Assembly: GCA_049700035.1 (NCBI GenBank)
Contig: JBNAWC010000019.1
Location: 1 to 20,358 of the forward strand
Direction: 5' to 3'
From: JAVZLQ01 sp049700035
GTDB taxonomy: Archaea; Thermoproteota; Bathyarchaeia; Bathyarchaeales; Bathycorpusculaceae
Length of the DNA: 20,358 nt
Part shown: in pieces, positions 8,483 to 15,768 of the stretch
Position numbering within the stretch: the first letter of the stretch is position 1
How the letters are laid out: every line of letters starts with the position of its first letter
Translations under genes and position numbers: made by a program
Notes under the pieces: model-generated
The model's input: only the letters and a program-made list of their open reading frames with translations
What the model was told of the DNA's origin: nothing
The model's database searches: none

Positions 8483-8986
8483 TTGGCGGCGAATTTTTTG
8501 GTTAAACAAAAACTGAAGAAGGATTTGAAGAATTGGCTTTCTAACGCCAGAAAAGTCGTTGTTGCTGGAATCGGAAATCCAGTAAGAATGGACGACTTTG
8601 TTGGAGTAAAAATTGTTCAAGACATGCATGGAAAGGTTTCCGAAAAAGTGTACTTAATCGAATGCGAAACAGTTCCAGAAAGTTTCATGCAGCAAATAAT
8701 AGACTTCAACCCAACGCATGTACTGCTAATCGACGCTGCAGTTTTGGGACTAAAGCCAGGCGAGGCAAAACTTGTCTATCCAGAGGACTTGGCGTTTTCT
8801 TCAGCATTTTCGACGCATATGCTTCCTTTGCGCTTGTTTTGCGAATACCTATCAAAAACTTTAGAGGCAAAAATCGCTTTGCTGCTTATACAGCCGAAAA
8901 GTGCAGAGTTCGGCGAGGGCTTAACAAAGGAAGTTGAAAAATCAGCCGCGAAACTTGTCGATTTCTTGTTAGAAGTTCTCCCATGA
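8483..8986 (+). CDS. Hydrogenase maturation protease (HycI/FrcD family)
   Basis: This nickel-dependent endopeptidase trims the C-terminal tail of the hydrogenase large subunit after metal insertion. The 167 residues show the family start VVVAGIGNPVRMDDFVGV and STHMLPLRLFCEYL. Putative nickel-binding residues are D38, D84 and H112. Their spacings of 46 and 28 residues match those of E. coli HycI (D16, D62, H90). It follows mvhA, its likely substrate, by 34 bases. The start is uncertain: TTG at 8483 and TTG at 8498 are both in frame, neither with a convincing ribosome site. The GIGNP motif lies well inside either way, so the product is not affected. It runs toward the oppositely oriented ferredoxin gene, with 35 bases between the stops. 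Confidence 0.9.
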   Translation: MAANFLVKQKLKKDLKNWLSNARKVVVAGIGNPVRMDDFVGVKIVQDMHGKVSEKVYLIECETVPESFMQQIIDFNPTHVLLIDAAVLGLKPGEAKLVYPEDLAFSSAFSTHMLPLRLFCEYLSKTLEAKIALLLIQPKSAEFGEGLTKEVEKSAAKLVDFLLEVLP

Positions 8987-9021
8987 CAAGTGGCGTGATA
9001 AAGAAAAATGGAGAAGACGGT

Positions 9022-9528
9022 TTATGTTCCAGATGCCACCTTCATTGCTTCTTGGAACAACTTCTTTGTGGCGGCAATCCTTGCCTTCTGCGCTAAAACA
9101 TCGCTTGTCACAATGTCTAATGCCTCTTCTGGACACCACTTAACACATTGGGGTTCGCCCTTGTCCTTGCAGAGGTCACAGACAAAAACAACTTTCTTTT
9201 CTGGATGTATCATTATCGCCCCGTAATCGCATGCTTCAATGCACCATCCGCATCCATTGCATTTGTCCTCATCAACTATTATTGTGCCGTTCTCTTCGGA
9301 TTGCGAAAGCGCGTCTCTTGGGCAAGCGGCAACGCATGGCGGGTCTTCGCATAGCCTACAAGAGATTGATATGTTGACAAGCGGGTTCAGTCGCACAACG
9401 CGTATTCTTGACTTTAACGGGTTGAAAGTTTTCTCTTTTGTGAAAGAGCACACGTACTCGCATACTTGGCATCCTACGCATTTGTCTGGGTCTGCTGTGA
9501 CGAATTTTCTCTCGTGGATTTTAACCAT
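9022..9528 (-). CDS. Polyferredoxin-type [4Fe-4S] partner of AOR
   Basis: The 168-residue protein has four cysteine clusters of the HycB/DMSO-reductase-B kind: CVGCQVCEYVC (17-27), CRLCEDPPCVAACP (57-70), CNGCGWCIEAC and CDLCKDKGEPQCVKWCP. It can bind up to four [4Fe-4S] clusters and so act as an electron wire. It has no signal peptide. It starts four bases after the AOR stop, with AGGAG lying over the end of the AOR gene, so the two are co-expressed. Known AOR operons often carry such a ferredoxin-like subunit as electron acceptor. By inference it takes electrons from AOR and passes them to ferredoxin or to another oxidoreductase. The true acceptor cannot be read from sequence. Confidence 0.9.
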   Translation of the reverse strand: MVKIHERKFVTADPDKCVGCQVCEYVCSFTKEKTFNPLKSRIRVVRLNPLVNISISCRLCEDPPCVAACPRDALSQSEENGTIIVDEDKCNGCGWCIEACDYGAIMIHPEKKVVFVCDLCKDKGEPQCVKWCPEEALDIVTSDVLAQKARIAATKKLFQEAMKVASGT

Positions 9529-9532
9529 AATT

Positions 9533-11395
9533 TTACGCTCCTTTTATTTTTCCTTCCACAATGTGGATCAGGTCGTCCATGCCCAACTCCTTAAGCTTCT
9601 CTATCTTTGGTATGCCTTCCCTTGTCCATCCGCGAGCCTCATAATAATCATCCAAAAGCAAGTCCAGTTCCGCTTGCGAAACGTAGGCACCTTTGGCTGG
9701 TCCCTCGTCTGGAATTGGCTGGTTCATAACTTTCCATGGCAGTGTGTCGTCCTTTCTGCTTAAGCCTTCTCTGACGTTGAAGACTCTTGCCACATTGTTT
9801 ATCCTTTCGCCGCATCGCCGTATTTCTTCTGGTGTCATCTCAATTCCAGTAACCAACGTGTAAAGTTTCGCTAGGTCTTCCGCTTCTTTATAATATGTTC
9901 CCCTTGAGAACTTGCAAATTATCAACGAGTCAATTATGGTGTATATGTCCTCTATGTCCTTAACCATTCTTCCTCTTCCCTTCTCGGCGACTAAACGGTT
10001 AACTTTCCCCTTCACGTCAAAAGCGTAAGCTCCATGCCTATTGTGGTCCGCTCCTCTAAAGGAAACCGCAAAGCCCAAAGCGGCTGTTTTCAAACAGCGC
10101 AAGTCGTATCCAGTAACTTCAACGCCTTTGATGTGTTGTGCGAGTTTTTCTGCACCCTTGCCGATTTTTTCTCCAGCAACTTTTACGCCTTCTGCAAGTA
10201 TGTCGCCTATCCCTTCGCGTTTACCAATTTTCTCTATAAGCTGGACTAGTGCTTCGTGATTGCCGAAACGTGCATCCAGCCCGTCCAAGTCCCTCTGCGT
10301 TAAAATCCCATTTTCATAACAGTCCATTGCAAAGCCGACGATTACTCCAGCGCTTATGGCGTCTATTCCATAATAGTTGCATAGGTCCATGCCCTTTATT
10401 ATAGCGTCCAAACGGTCAACGCCACAGTATGGTCCCATGGCCCAGAGAGGCTCATACTCCATCCGTGTCATTGCGCCCTTGTATGGTCCCTCGGTTACTA
10501 CGCATACATGTTCACATCGCATGGCGCATGAGCTGCATCCAATTATTTTCGCGACGTATTTTTCGTTTAGTGCTTCTCCGCTTACTTTTTCAGCTGCCTC
10601 AAAATGCGCGTTGTTATAATTTCTTGTTGGCATGCAATGCAAAGCGTTGTGCACTAAAACGTTTTCTGGTGTGCCTAGGGTTCTGTACTTTTGCGTTGCT
10701 GGGCCTTTCATTCTTTCATGGAATTCTTTGACGAACTCCATGAACTCATCTGGTTTAGCCACCGTGATGTCGTGGGTTCCGCGGACCGCAATTGCCTTAA
10801 GGTTCTTTGAACCCATGACAGCGCCTAGCCCAGTTCTCCCAGCAGCCCTAGTTTTTTCGTTTATTATACATGCTATTCGAACAAGTTTTTCTCCAGCTGG
10901 TCCGATGGCCGCCACGCGAATGTAGTAGTCGCCAAGTTCCTCTTTTATCGCGTCTTCGGTGTCTGCTGGCGACTTTCCCATCAGATGTGAAGCATTTAAA
11001 AGTTGAACAGAGTCGTCGTCAATCCAAACGTAAACTGGCTTTTCAGCCCTTCCCTTGAAAATAACAGCGTCGTATCCCGCCCTCTTCAGCTCCGTGCCAA
11101 AAGAACCGTGAGACTTTGCTTCGCCTACACCGTAGGTTTGAGGAGACTTTGCCACGAAAGCGTGTCCGTTTCCGCCAGTTGGCCAAACTGTGCCTGATAT
11201 TGGGCCTGTTGTGAGAATCAGCGGGTTTTCTGGGCTGAATGGGTCTACTCCAGCCTGTGAATGGTCAAGCCAGAGGCGCATGCCTAGGCCTATTCCGCCA
11301 ATGTATTTTTTTGCATAGTCCTCGTTTAATGGTTCAACATGGGTTTTTCCTGTTGCTAAATCTATGTGGAGTACTCGACCAGCATAGCCGTACAA
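9533..11395 (-). CDS. aor: Aldehyde:ferredoxin oxidoreductase, tungstopterin enzyme
   Basis: This enzyme oxidises aldehydes to carboxylates, or the reverse, on a bis-pterin tungsten centre. It has 620 residues, close to the family norm of about 600. The [4Fe-4S] ligands are C287, C290 and C294 (CSSCAMRC) and C494 (IICKFS), nearly identical in position to P. furiosus AOR (288, 291, 295, 494). The N-terminus (YGYAGRVLHIDL, then YIGGIGLGMRL) is typical. The start is TTG at 11393-11395, supported by a GGAGG (11403-11407) seven bases upstream and by the family N-terminus. A TATA-like box lies about 49 bases upstream. The ferredoxin partner follows directly. Which aldehyde is used is unknown; amino-acid- or acid-derived aldehydes are usual for the family. 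Confidence 0.94.
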   Translation of the reverse strand: MYGYAGRVLHIDLATGKTHVEPLNEDYAKKYIGGIGLGMRLWLDHSQAGVDPFSPENPLILTTGPISGTVWPTGGNGHAFVAKSPQTYGVGEAKSHGSFGTELKRAGYDAVIFKGRAEKPVYVWIDDDSVQLLNASHLMGKSPADTEDAIKEELGDYYIRVAAIGPAGEKLVRIACIINEKTRAAGRTGLGAVMGSKNLKAIAVRGTHDITVAKPDEFMEFVKEFHERMKGPATQKYRTLGTPENVLVHNALHCMPTRNYNNAHFEAAEKVSGEALNEKYVAKIIGCSSCAMRCEHVCVVTEGPYKGAMTRMEYEPLWAMGPYCGVDRLDAIIKGMDLCNYYGIDAISAGVIVGFAMDCYENGILTQRDLDGLDARFGNHEALVQLIEKIGKREGIGDILAEGVKVAGEKIGKGAEKLAQHIKGVEVTGYDLRCLKTAALGFAVSFRGADHNRHGAYAFDVKGKVNRLVAEKGRGRMVKDIEDIYTIIDSLIICKFSRGTYYKEAEDLAKLYTLVTGIEMTPEEIRRCGERINNVARVFNVREGLSRKDDTLPWKVMNQPIPDEGPAKGAYVSQAELDLLLDDYYEARGWTREGIPKIEKLKELGMDDLIHIVEGKIKGA

Positions 11396-11438
11396 GATTT
11401 TTCCTCCAAACTTAGCTTAAACAGAATCATATAATTTG

Positions 11439-11449
11439 CGTTATAAGTT
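11439..11449 (-). promoter_or_regulatory. Candidate TATA box for the aor operon
   Basis: On the minus strand the AT-rich stretch reads ACTTATAAC, centred about 49 bases before the TTG start. A TATA box some 25 bases before the transcript start would leave a leader of roughly 24 bases, just enough for the GGAGG at 11403-11407. The surrounding 120 bases between aor and tfrB hold no other gene. Placement is by spacing and composition only. Confidence 0.45.
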
Positions 11450-11479
11450 ATATTAATGTATCTCTAAATTTTTGCAAAC

Positions 11480-11518
11480 TTTAAAGAATAAAACTTTATA
11501 ATTAAAAGGGGGTTGGCG
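11480..11518 (-). terminator. T-rich transcript end after tfrB
   Basis: Directly after the tfrB stop the minus strand reads CCCCCTTTTAATTATAAAG, followed by TTTTATTC. C-then-T-rich tracts without a hairpin are typical of archaeal transcription ends. The site separates tfrAB from the aor operon, which has its own TATA-like box further on. No stable stem was found. Confidence 0.3.
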
Positions 11519-13084
11519 CTAAAGCGCCTCTTTCACAAGTTCGAGGATATCCTTAACGGCGATTTTGCCTTCAACATCCAAAACTTTCACTGCATCTTCC
11601 AATGTAGTTATGCAGTATGGACATGCAACAGCTATTGTGTCAACGCCTAATTCCAATGCTTCCTTAACCCTTTCAACGCATGGTCTCTTTTCAGCCGGCG
11701 CCTCCTCAGTCCAAACTCTTCCAGCGCCTCCGCCGCAGCAGAAGCTGCTTTGCTTTGTTCTCTTCATTTCCACGAGTTCTAAGCCTTTTATTGCTTGCAG
11801 AATCTGTCTTGGCTCGTTGAATATGTTGTTGCGTTTGCCTAGGAAGCACGGGTCATGGTAGGCCACTCGCTTATTGATGGCTTTTGAGAGTTTGAGTTTT
11901 CCAGAGTTTAGGGCTTCTGCCAAGAACTGTGTGTAGTGTTGCACGTTTAAGTTTGCTTCGTTGTATGGTTTATCATTCTTGAATGTGTTGTAGCAGTGTG
12001 GCGATAGCGTTATGATTTTTTTGGCGTTGAACTTTTTGAACATGGCAACGTTATGTTCCGCTAGAACCTCGAATAAGCCTGGTTCGCCCATCCTTAAGAT
12101 GTGGTCTCCGCAGCACCATTCTTCAGAGCCTAAAGTTGCATAATCTACACCAAGCTTTTCGAAGATTGAAGCCATTATTCGCGCTGTTTCCTGGTTTCTC
12201 GCGTCGAAGGCGTTTGAGCAGCAAACAAAGAACAGTACTTCAGCTTCAGTAACAGACGGGTAAGTTTTAACGTTTAATCCCTTAGCCCAGTCCATCCTTT
12301 TGCTTTGGTGTGTTCCCATGGGATTGTTGTATTTGTAAACGCTTTCAAGCACATCCTTAACTGTTCTCGGGATGTTTCCAACCTCAACCAGCAAGCAGTG
12401 GTCATTAACCAACGCGTTTGCGCAGTCAACCTGCTTTGGACAGAATAGCGTACATGAGTTGCATTGTGTACAGAGCCAAATGTTTTCCGCCATTGGTTTT
12501 AGGCGTTCTTCAGCCCCCTCATCTCTTGAGTCTGCAATAAATCGGTAGTTCGCCGTTAGGGCTGAAGGGCCAAGGAACCTTTCGTCTATTGCTGCTGGGC
12601 ACGCCGAATAGCATATTGAACATTTCGTGCAAAGCGTCAAGTCCCAGTACTTTTTTAGGTCTAGTGGCGACTGGATAAATTCAACCATCTTCACGAGTTC
12701 AGATTCTGGCTTTATCAGCACGGTTTTAATCTTTTTGAAATTGTCAAAGAACGGTTCAATGTCAACAATCAAATCCTTTATCAATGGAAGGTTAGAGAGT
12801 GGAGCGATTTCAAGCGTGTCAGCGTTTAAGTCAAGCACTTGCGTGTAACAAGCAAGCATGGGCTTTCCATTTATGTTGACTCCGCAACTTCCACATATGC
12901 CCATACGACATGAATGCCTAAAGCTTAATGTGCCGTCGAGGTTGTCCCTAATATAGTTTAATGCATCAAGAACTGTTGTGCCTTTCCTTATTGGCACTTT
13001 GTACGTGGATAGGTAATGCCTTTTACCTTCTGGGTCGTAACGGTGAATACGGAACTCAACAAATTTTTCAACTTTAACGCTCAT
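11519..13084 (-). CDS. tfrB: Fumarate reductase iron-sulfur subunit fused to HdrB-like domain (TfrB type)
   Basis: The protein has 521 residues from the ATG at 13084. Residues 1-110 are a plant-type [2Fe-2S] ferredoxin (C59, C64, C67, C79). Residues 150-220 carry two [4Fe-4S] motifs (C152-C162, C205-C215), as in SdhB/FrdB. Residues 280-500 are an HdrB/CCG-like half with FCCGGGAGRVW and DPCFLGKRNN. The arrangement matches TfrB of thiol:fumarate reductase, where CoM-SH and CoB-SH donate electrons to fumarate. CCG motif 2 is complete (C413, C449-C450, C488, C491). Motif 1 has Ser361 where the first cysteine of CxxC is expected. ATG 13084 is preferred over GTG 13090 because GGAGG lies at a usable distance only from the ATG. 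tfrA ends 15 bases upstream. A glycolate-oxidase-like iron-sulfur subunit is the alternative for the C-terminal half. Confidence 0.88.
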   Translation of the reverse strand: MSVKVEKFVEFRIHRYDPEGKRHYLSTYKVPIRKGTTVLDALNYIRDNLDGTLSFRHSCRMGICGSCGVNINGKPMLACYTQVLDLNADTLEIAPLSNLPLIKDLIVDIEPFFDNFKKIKTVLIKPESELVKMVEFIQSPLDLKKYWDLTLCTKCSICYSACPAAIDERFLGPSALTANYRFIADSRDEGAEERLKPMAENIWLCTQCNSCTLFCPKQVDCANALVNDHCLLVEVGNIPRTVKDVLESVYKYNNPMGTHQSKRMDWAKGLNVKTYPSVTEAEVLFFVCCSNAFDARNQETARIMASIFEKLGVDYATLGSEEWCCGDHILRMGEPGLFEVLAEHNVAMFKKFNAKKIITLSPHCYNTFKNDKPYNEANLNVQHYTQFLAEALNSGKLKLSKAINKRVAYHDPCFLGKRNNIFNEPRQILQAIKGLELVEMKRTKQSSFCCGGGAGRVWTEEAPAEKRPCVERVKEALELGVDTIAVACPYCITTLEDAVKVLDVEGKIAVKDILELVKEAL

Positions 13085-13099
13085 ATTCACTCCCTCCTC

Positions 13100-14800
13100 C
13101 TAGTAGGTTCTCGCGGCTGGCTGCCACTTCGTAATCGTAACTGGAACATACTCAAGCCTTGGTCCTTCGAGTGTGCGGTACGCCAAAGTGTGTTTAAGCC
13201 AGTTTGCATCATCCCTTTTTGGATAGTCCCTTCTCGTATGTGCTCCACGGGACTCTGTTCTGGCAAGTGCACAGTAAATTGTGACTTCTGCCAAATCCAA
13301 CATAAAGTCAAGCTGTAAGGCTTCTGTGAGTCCGCTGTTGAATGGTCCGCGTTTATCATCAACCTTTATTCGCTTAAACCGCTCTTTAAGCTCCCTAATC
13401 TTCTTCAGTCCATCTTGAAGCTGGTCTCCCCTTCTGAAAATCCAAACCTTCTCATTCATTGTGCGACGCATCTCATCCCTAATAACTGGAACTTTCTCGC
13501 CGCCCTCGCTTCCCAAGATTCCATCATAAACACGCTTTTCCTCTAAAGCAAGTTTCTCCTCTGAAATTTCCTTAAAGCTCGTTGACAACGCACGTTTAGC
13601 CGCTTCTTCTCCAGCAACCGCGCCGAAGACTAGGCATTCAGCAGTCGAGTTTGTGCCAAGTCTGTTCGCTCCATGAATGCTTATGCATGAGCATTCGCCA
13701 GCAGCGTACAAACCAGCAATCGGTGTTTCAGTTCTGACGTTTGCCCTTATTCCGCCCATTGAATAATGCGCCGCTGGTCTTATTGGTATGTACTCTTTAA
13801 CTGGGTCAACTCCGCCGAGTTTTATGGCTACTTCGCGTATTAGCGGTAAGCGCTCGTTTATTTTTTCTTCGCCAAGATGCGTCAAATCCAAGGCTATGTA
13901 TGGACCGTATGGTCCCTCAAGGCCTCTTCCTTCAAGTATTTCTGTTTGTTCTGCTCTTGAAACGACGTCGCGTGGTGCAAGCTCCATCTTTTCTGGAGCA
14001 TAATTCTTCATGAAGCGTTCGCCCTTAGCGTTTAATAGGTATCCGCCTTCGCCTCTTGCGCCTTCTGTTATTAATACGCCTGATGGAACCAGTCCAGTCG
14101 GGTGGAATTGGACGAATTCCATGTCCTCAAGTGGTGCTCCAGCGCGGTATGCCATTGCCATTCCGTCGCCAGTTGTTGTATGCGAGAACGTTGTAAATTC
14201 GTATATGCGTTCGTGTCCGCCAGTTGCCATCACTATGGCTTTTGCTTTGAAGGCGTGCATTTCGCCAGTTTTAAGCTCTATTGCTGTTAGGCCTACTGCC
14301 GTGTTATCTTCAACTATTAGTGAAGTGGCGAACCATTCGTCATAGAATTTTACGTTGCTGTAGGATGTAGCCTTACCATAAAGCGTGTGCATCTCATGAA
14401 AGCCCGTCATATCCGCTGCGAAACATGCTCTTGGAAAACTGTGGCCTCCAAATGGGCGCTGGTCTATTTTCCCGTCTGGTGTTCTGCTCCATGGCAAACC
14501 CCAATGCTCTGTTAGAATTATCTCCTTAGGCGCTTGGCGTACGAAGAATTCCACAGCGTCTTGGTCGGCGAGGTAGTCTGCGCCCTTAATGGTGTCAAAA
14601 GCGTGAAGGTCAAATGAGTCTTTTTCGCGCATCACCGAAGCTGTTCCGCCTTGTGCACAGACAGAATGTGAACGTATTGGGTGAAGCTTCGATATTACTG
14701 CGATGTCCAGTTTTTTGCTGGTTTCGGCAGCAGCAATTGCCGCTCTCAGTCCAGCTAGTCCAGCGCCAACTATAACTATGTCATGGGTGTACTTTTCCAT
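13100..14800 (-). CDS. tfrA: Fumarate reductase / succinate dehydrogenase flavoprotein subunit (TfrA type)
   Basis: This FAD subunit interconverts fumarate and succinate. It has 566 residues. It begins with a dinucleotide-binding loop (VGAGLAG at 11-17), then RSHSVCAQGG with H45 at the position that carries covalent FAD in SdhA/FrdA. It also has the HPTG and RGEGG substrate-site motifs, APRDVVSRA, and AAHYSMGGI. The SdhA-like C-terminal ARTESRGAHTRRDYP is present. GGAGAG lies seven bases before the ATG. No membrane-anchor genes (SdhC/D) are adjacent, so with tfrB it should form a soluble enzyme. Direction in the cell cannot be read from sequence; the HdrB-like partner and nearby hydrogenase favour fumarate reduction. 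Plain SdhA is the alternative. Confidence 0.93.
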   Translation of the reverse strand: MEKYTHDIVIVGAGLAGLRAAIAAAETSKKLDIAVISKLHPIRSHSVCAQGGTASVMREKDSFDLHAFDTIKGADYLADQDAVEFFVRQAPKEIILTEHWGLPWSRTPDGKIDQRPFGGHSFPRACFAADMTGFHEMHTLYGKATSYSNVKFYDEWFATSLIVEDNTAVGLTAIELKTGEMHAFKAKAIVMATGGHERIYEFTTFSHTTTGDGMAMAYRAGAPLEDMEFVQFHPTGLVPSGVLITEGARGEGGYLLNAKGERFMKNYAPEKMELAPRDVVSRAEQTEILEGRGLEGPYGPYIALDLTHLGEEKINERLPLIREVAIKLGGVDPVKEYIPIRPAAHYSMGGIRANVRTETPIAGLYAAGECSCISIHGANRLGTNSTAECLVFGAVAGEEAAKRALSTSFKEISEEKLALEEKRVYDGILGSEGGEKVPVIRDEMRRTMNEKVWIFRRGDQLQDGLKKIRELKERFKRIKVDDKRGPFNSGLTEALQLDFMLDLAEVTIYCALARTESRGAHTRRDYPKRDDANWLKHTLAYRTLEGPRLEYVPVTITKWQPAARTY

Positions 14801-14843
14801 TTAAAGTCTCTCCGTTTGGGAGAACCTAGATTTTGTGACCTAG

Positions 14844-14852
14844 CCTTTATAG
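14844..14852 (-). promoter_or_regulatory. Candidate TATA box for tfrAB
   Basis: The minus strand has CTATAAAGG centred about 48 bases before the tfrA ATG, the same spacing as the other promoters proposed in this window. A second AT-rich stretch (TTTTTATGG, plus-strand 14859-14867) lies just further upstream and could serve instead. The 132-base gap also has to hold the control region of the divergent membrane-protein gene. Confidence 0.4.
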
Positions 14853-14932
14853 TTTTTCCATAAAAATTGGCGACTGAATGTTTGCAAAAAGCGTAAATAG
14901 CAATTTTCACACATAAGCTTTAGTGGAAATCG

Positions 14933-15277
14933 TTGAAACGTAGAGAAAAGCGTATTCTTGATTTGTGGTTCATCTTGCTTTTGCTTTTTAATGCTTTTTC
15001 ACTTGTGAGTTTGGTCTTCATTGGAAATGTTTGGGCAGTTTTACTCAGCCTAACAGTGCTTGGAGTTGACCTTTACTGGTATTACGTTAGACGAGTGAAA
15101 GGGAAGAAACCGCGTTATCCTCTGGCGACGCCAGAGGGAAGGGCGGATGTTTACCTTCCAAGAACAGACATTCCACGACCAGTAATTGCGGATTTCCGTG
15201 AAATTGAAGAGAAAAAGCGTAGGATGGCGAAGATTAAAAAGCTGCAAAGTAAAGTGGAGCGTCGCAAAAAGAAATAG
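14933..15277 (+). CDS. Small two-helix membrane protein, unknown function
   Basis: I do not recognise this 114-residue protein. It starts with a basic stretch (MKRREKR), then two hydrophobic helices at about 9-33 and 36-52. A basic cytosolic tail follows that contains LATPEGRADVYLPRTDIPRP and a highly charged, probably coiled, end (EEKKRRMAKIKKL...). Positive charge on both flanks suggests both ends are cytosolic with a short external turn. The start is a TTG at 14933 without a clear ribosome site; a later start would cut into the first helix. It is divergent from tfrA and 71 bases upstream of the epimerase gene. Coding use resembles its neighbours. Gene is likely real, function open. Confidence 0.65.
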   Translation: MKRREKRILDLWFILLLLFNAFSLVSLVFIGNVWAVLLSLTVLGVDLYWYYVRRVKGKKPRYPLATPEGRADVYLPRTDIPRPVIADFREIEEKKRRMAKIKKLQSKVERRKKK

Positions 15278-15288
15278 GGATATCAGCA

Positions 15289-15300
15289 AGTTTTTATACG
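15289..15300 (+). promoter_or_regulatory. Candidate TATA box for the mce-birA-kptA unit
   Basis: TTTTTATACG preceded by a purine-rich AGCAAG lies 54 bases before the epimerase ATG. It is in a short 71-base gap and is followed by GAGGT (15336-15340), eight bases before the start. The order TATA, leader, ribosome site fits an archaeal promoter. Confidence 0.5.
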
Positions 15301-15348
15301 TTATATGCTATTGGCTTTTAACGTCTAACTGCAAAGAGGTTTAAGCGC

Positions 15349-15753
15349 ATGTTTGTAGGCATTGACCATGTCGGCGTTGCGGTAAAAAACCTTGACGAGG
15401 CTGTGAAGGTTTATAGCGAAATTTTAGGGTTTAAACTTGAGGGCATTCACGTCTTAAATGAGCGTAAGGTTAAGGTTGCATTCCTCTCTTCTGGCGGTGG
15501 GGGACGAGTAGAACTTCTTGAACCAATTGGCAGTGACAGTCCAGTTGCAAAATTTCTTGAAAGCCGCGGCGAAGGCATACATCACATCGCCGTTAAAGTC
15601 AAAAACATAGAGAAAATGCTGGAAGAGTTTAAGCGTAAAAATATAATGCTTGTTGATGATAAGCCACGAGTTGGCGCTGAAGGAGCAAAAATCGCTTTTA
15701 TTCACCCCAAAAGCACGAAAGGCGTTTTATTAGAGCTTGTAGAAAAGCCTTAG
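15349..15753 (+). CDS. mce: Methylmalonyl-CoA epimerase
   Basis: This enzyme interconverts the (R) and (S) forms of methylmalonyl-CoA. The 134 residues form a vicinal-oxygen-chelate fold with two beta-alpha-beta repeats: FVGIDHVGVAVKNLDEAV near the N-terminus and GIHHIAVKVKNIEKML in the second repeat. Probable metal ligands are H7, E55, H78 or H79, and E129, corresponding to the His-Gln-His-Glu set of P. shermanii epimerase. Length is normal. A promoter-like box and GAGGT precede it. The biotin ligase gene follows after 15 bases, which suits a pathway with a biotin-dependent propionyl-CoA carboxylase or methylmalonyl-CoA decarboxylase. Another VOC-family enzyme is possible but less likely. 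Confidence 0.88.
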   Translation: MFVGIDHVGVAVKNLDEAVKVYSEILGFKLEGIHVLNERKVKVAFLSSGGGGRVELLEPIGSDSPVAKFLESRGEGIHHIAVKVKNIEKMLEEFKRKNIMLVDDKPRVGAEGAKIAFIHPKSTKGVLLELVEKP

Positions 15754-15768
15754 GACTCGTAGCTGTTC

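Noticed and set aside
9000..9021. T-rich minus-strand stretch after the ferredoxin gene as terminator
   Set aside because: Only one run of five T in a 35-base gap; too weak to call.
9239..9763. 174-residue open frame on the + strand
   Set aside because: Antisense to the ferredoxin and AOR genes, both of which have full motifs.
11396..11518. Hidden small gene or RNA between aor and tfrB
   Set aside because: AT-rich with stops in all frames and no stable fold; best explained as promoter and transcript end.
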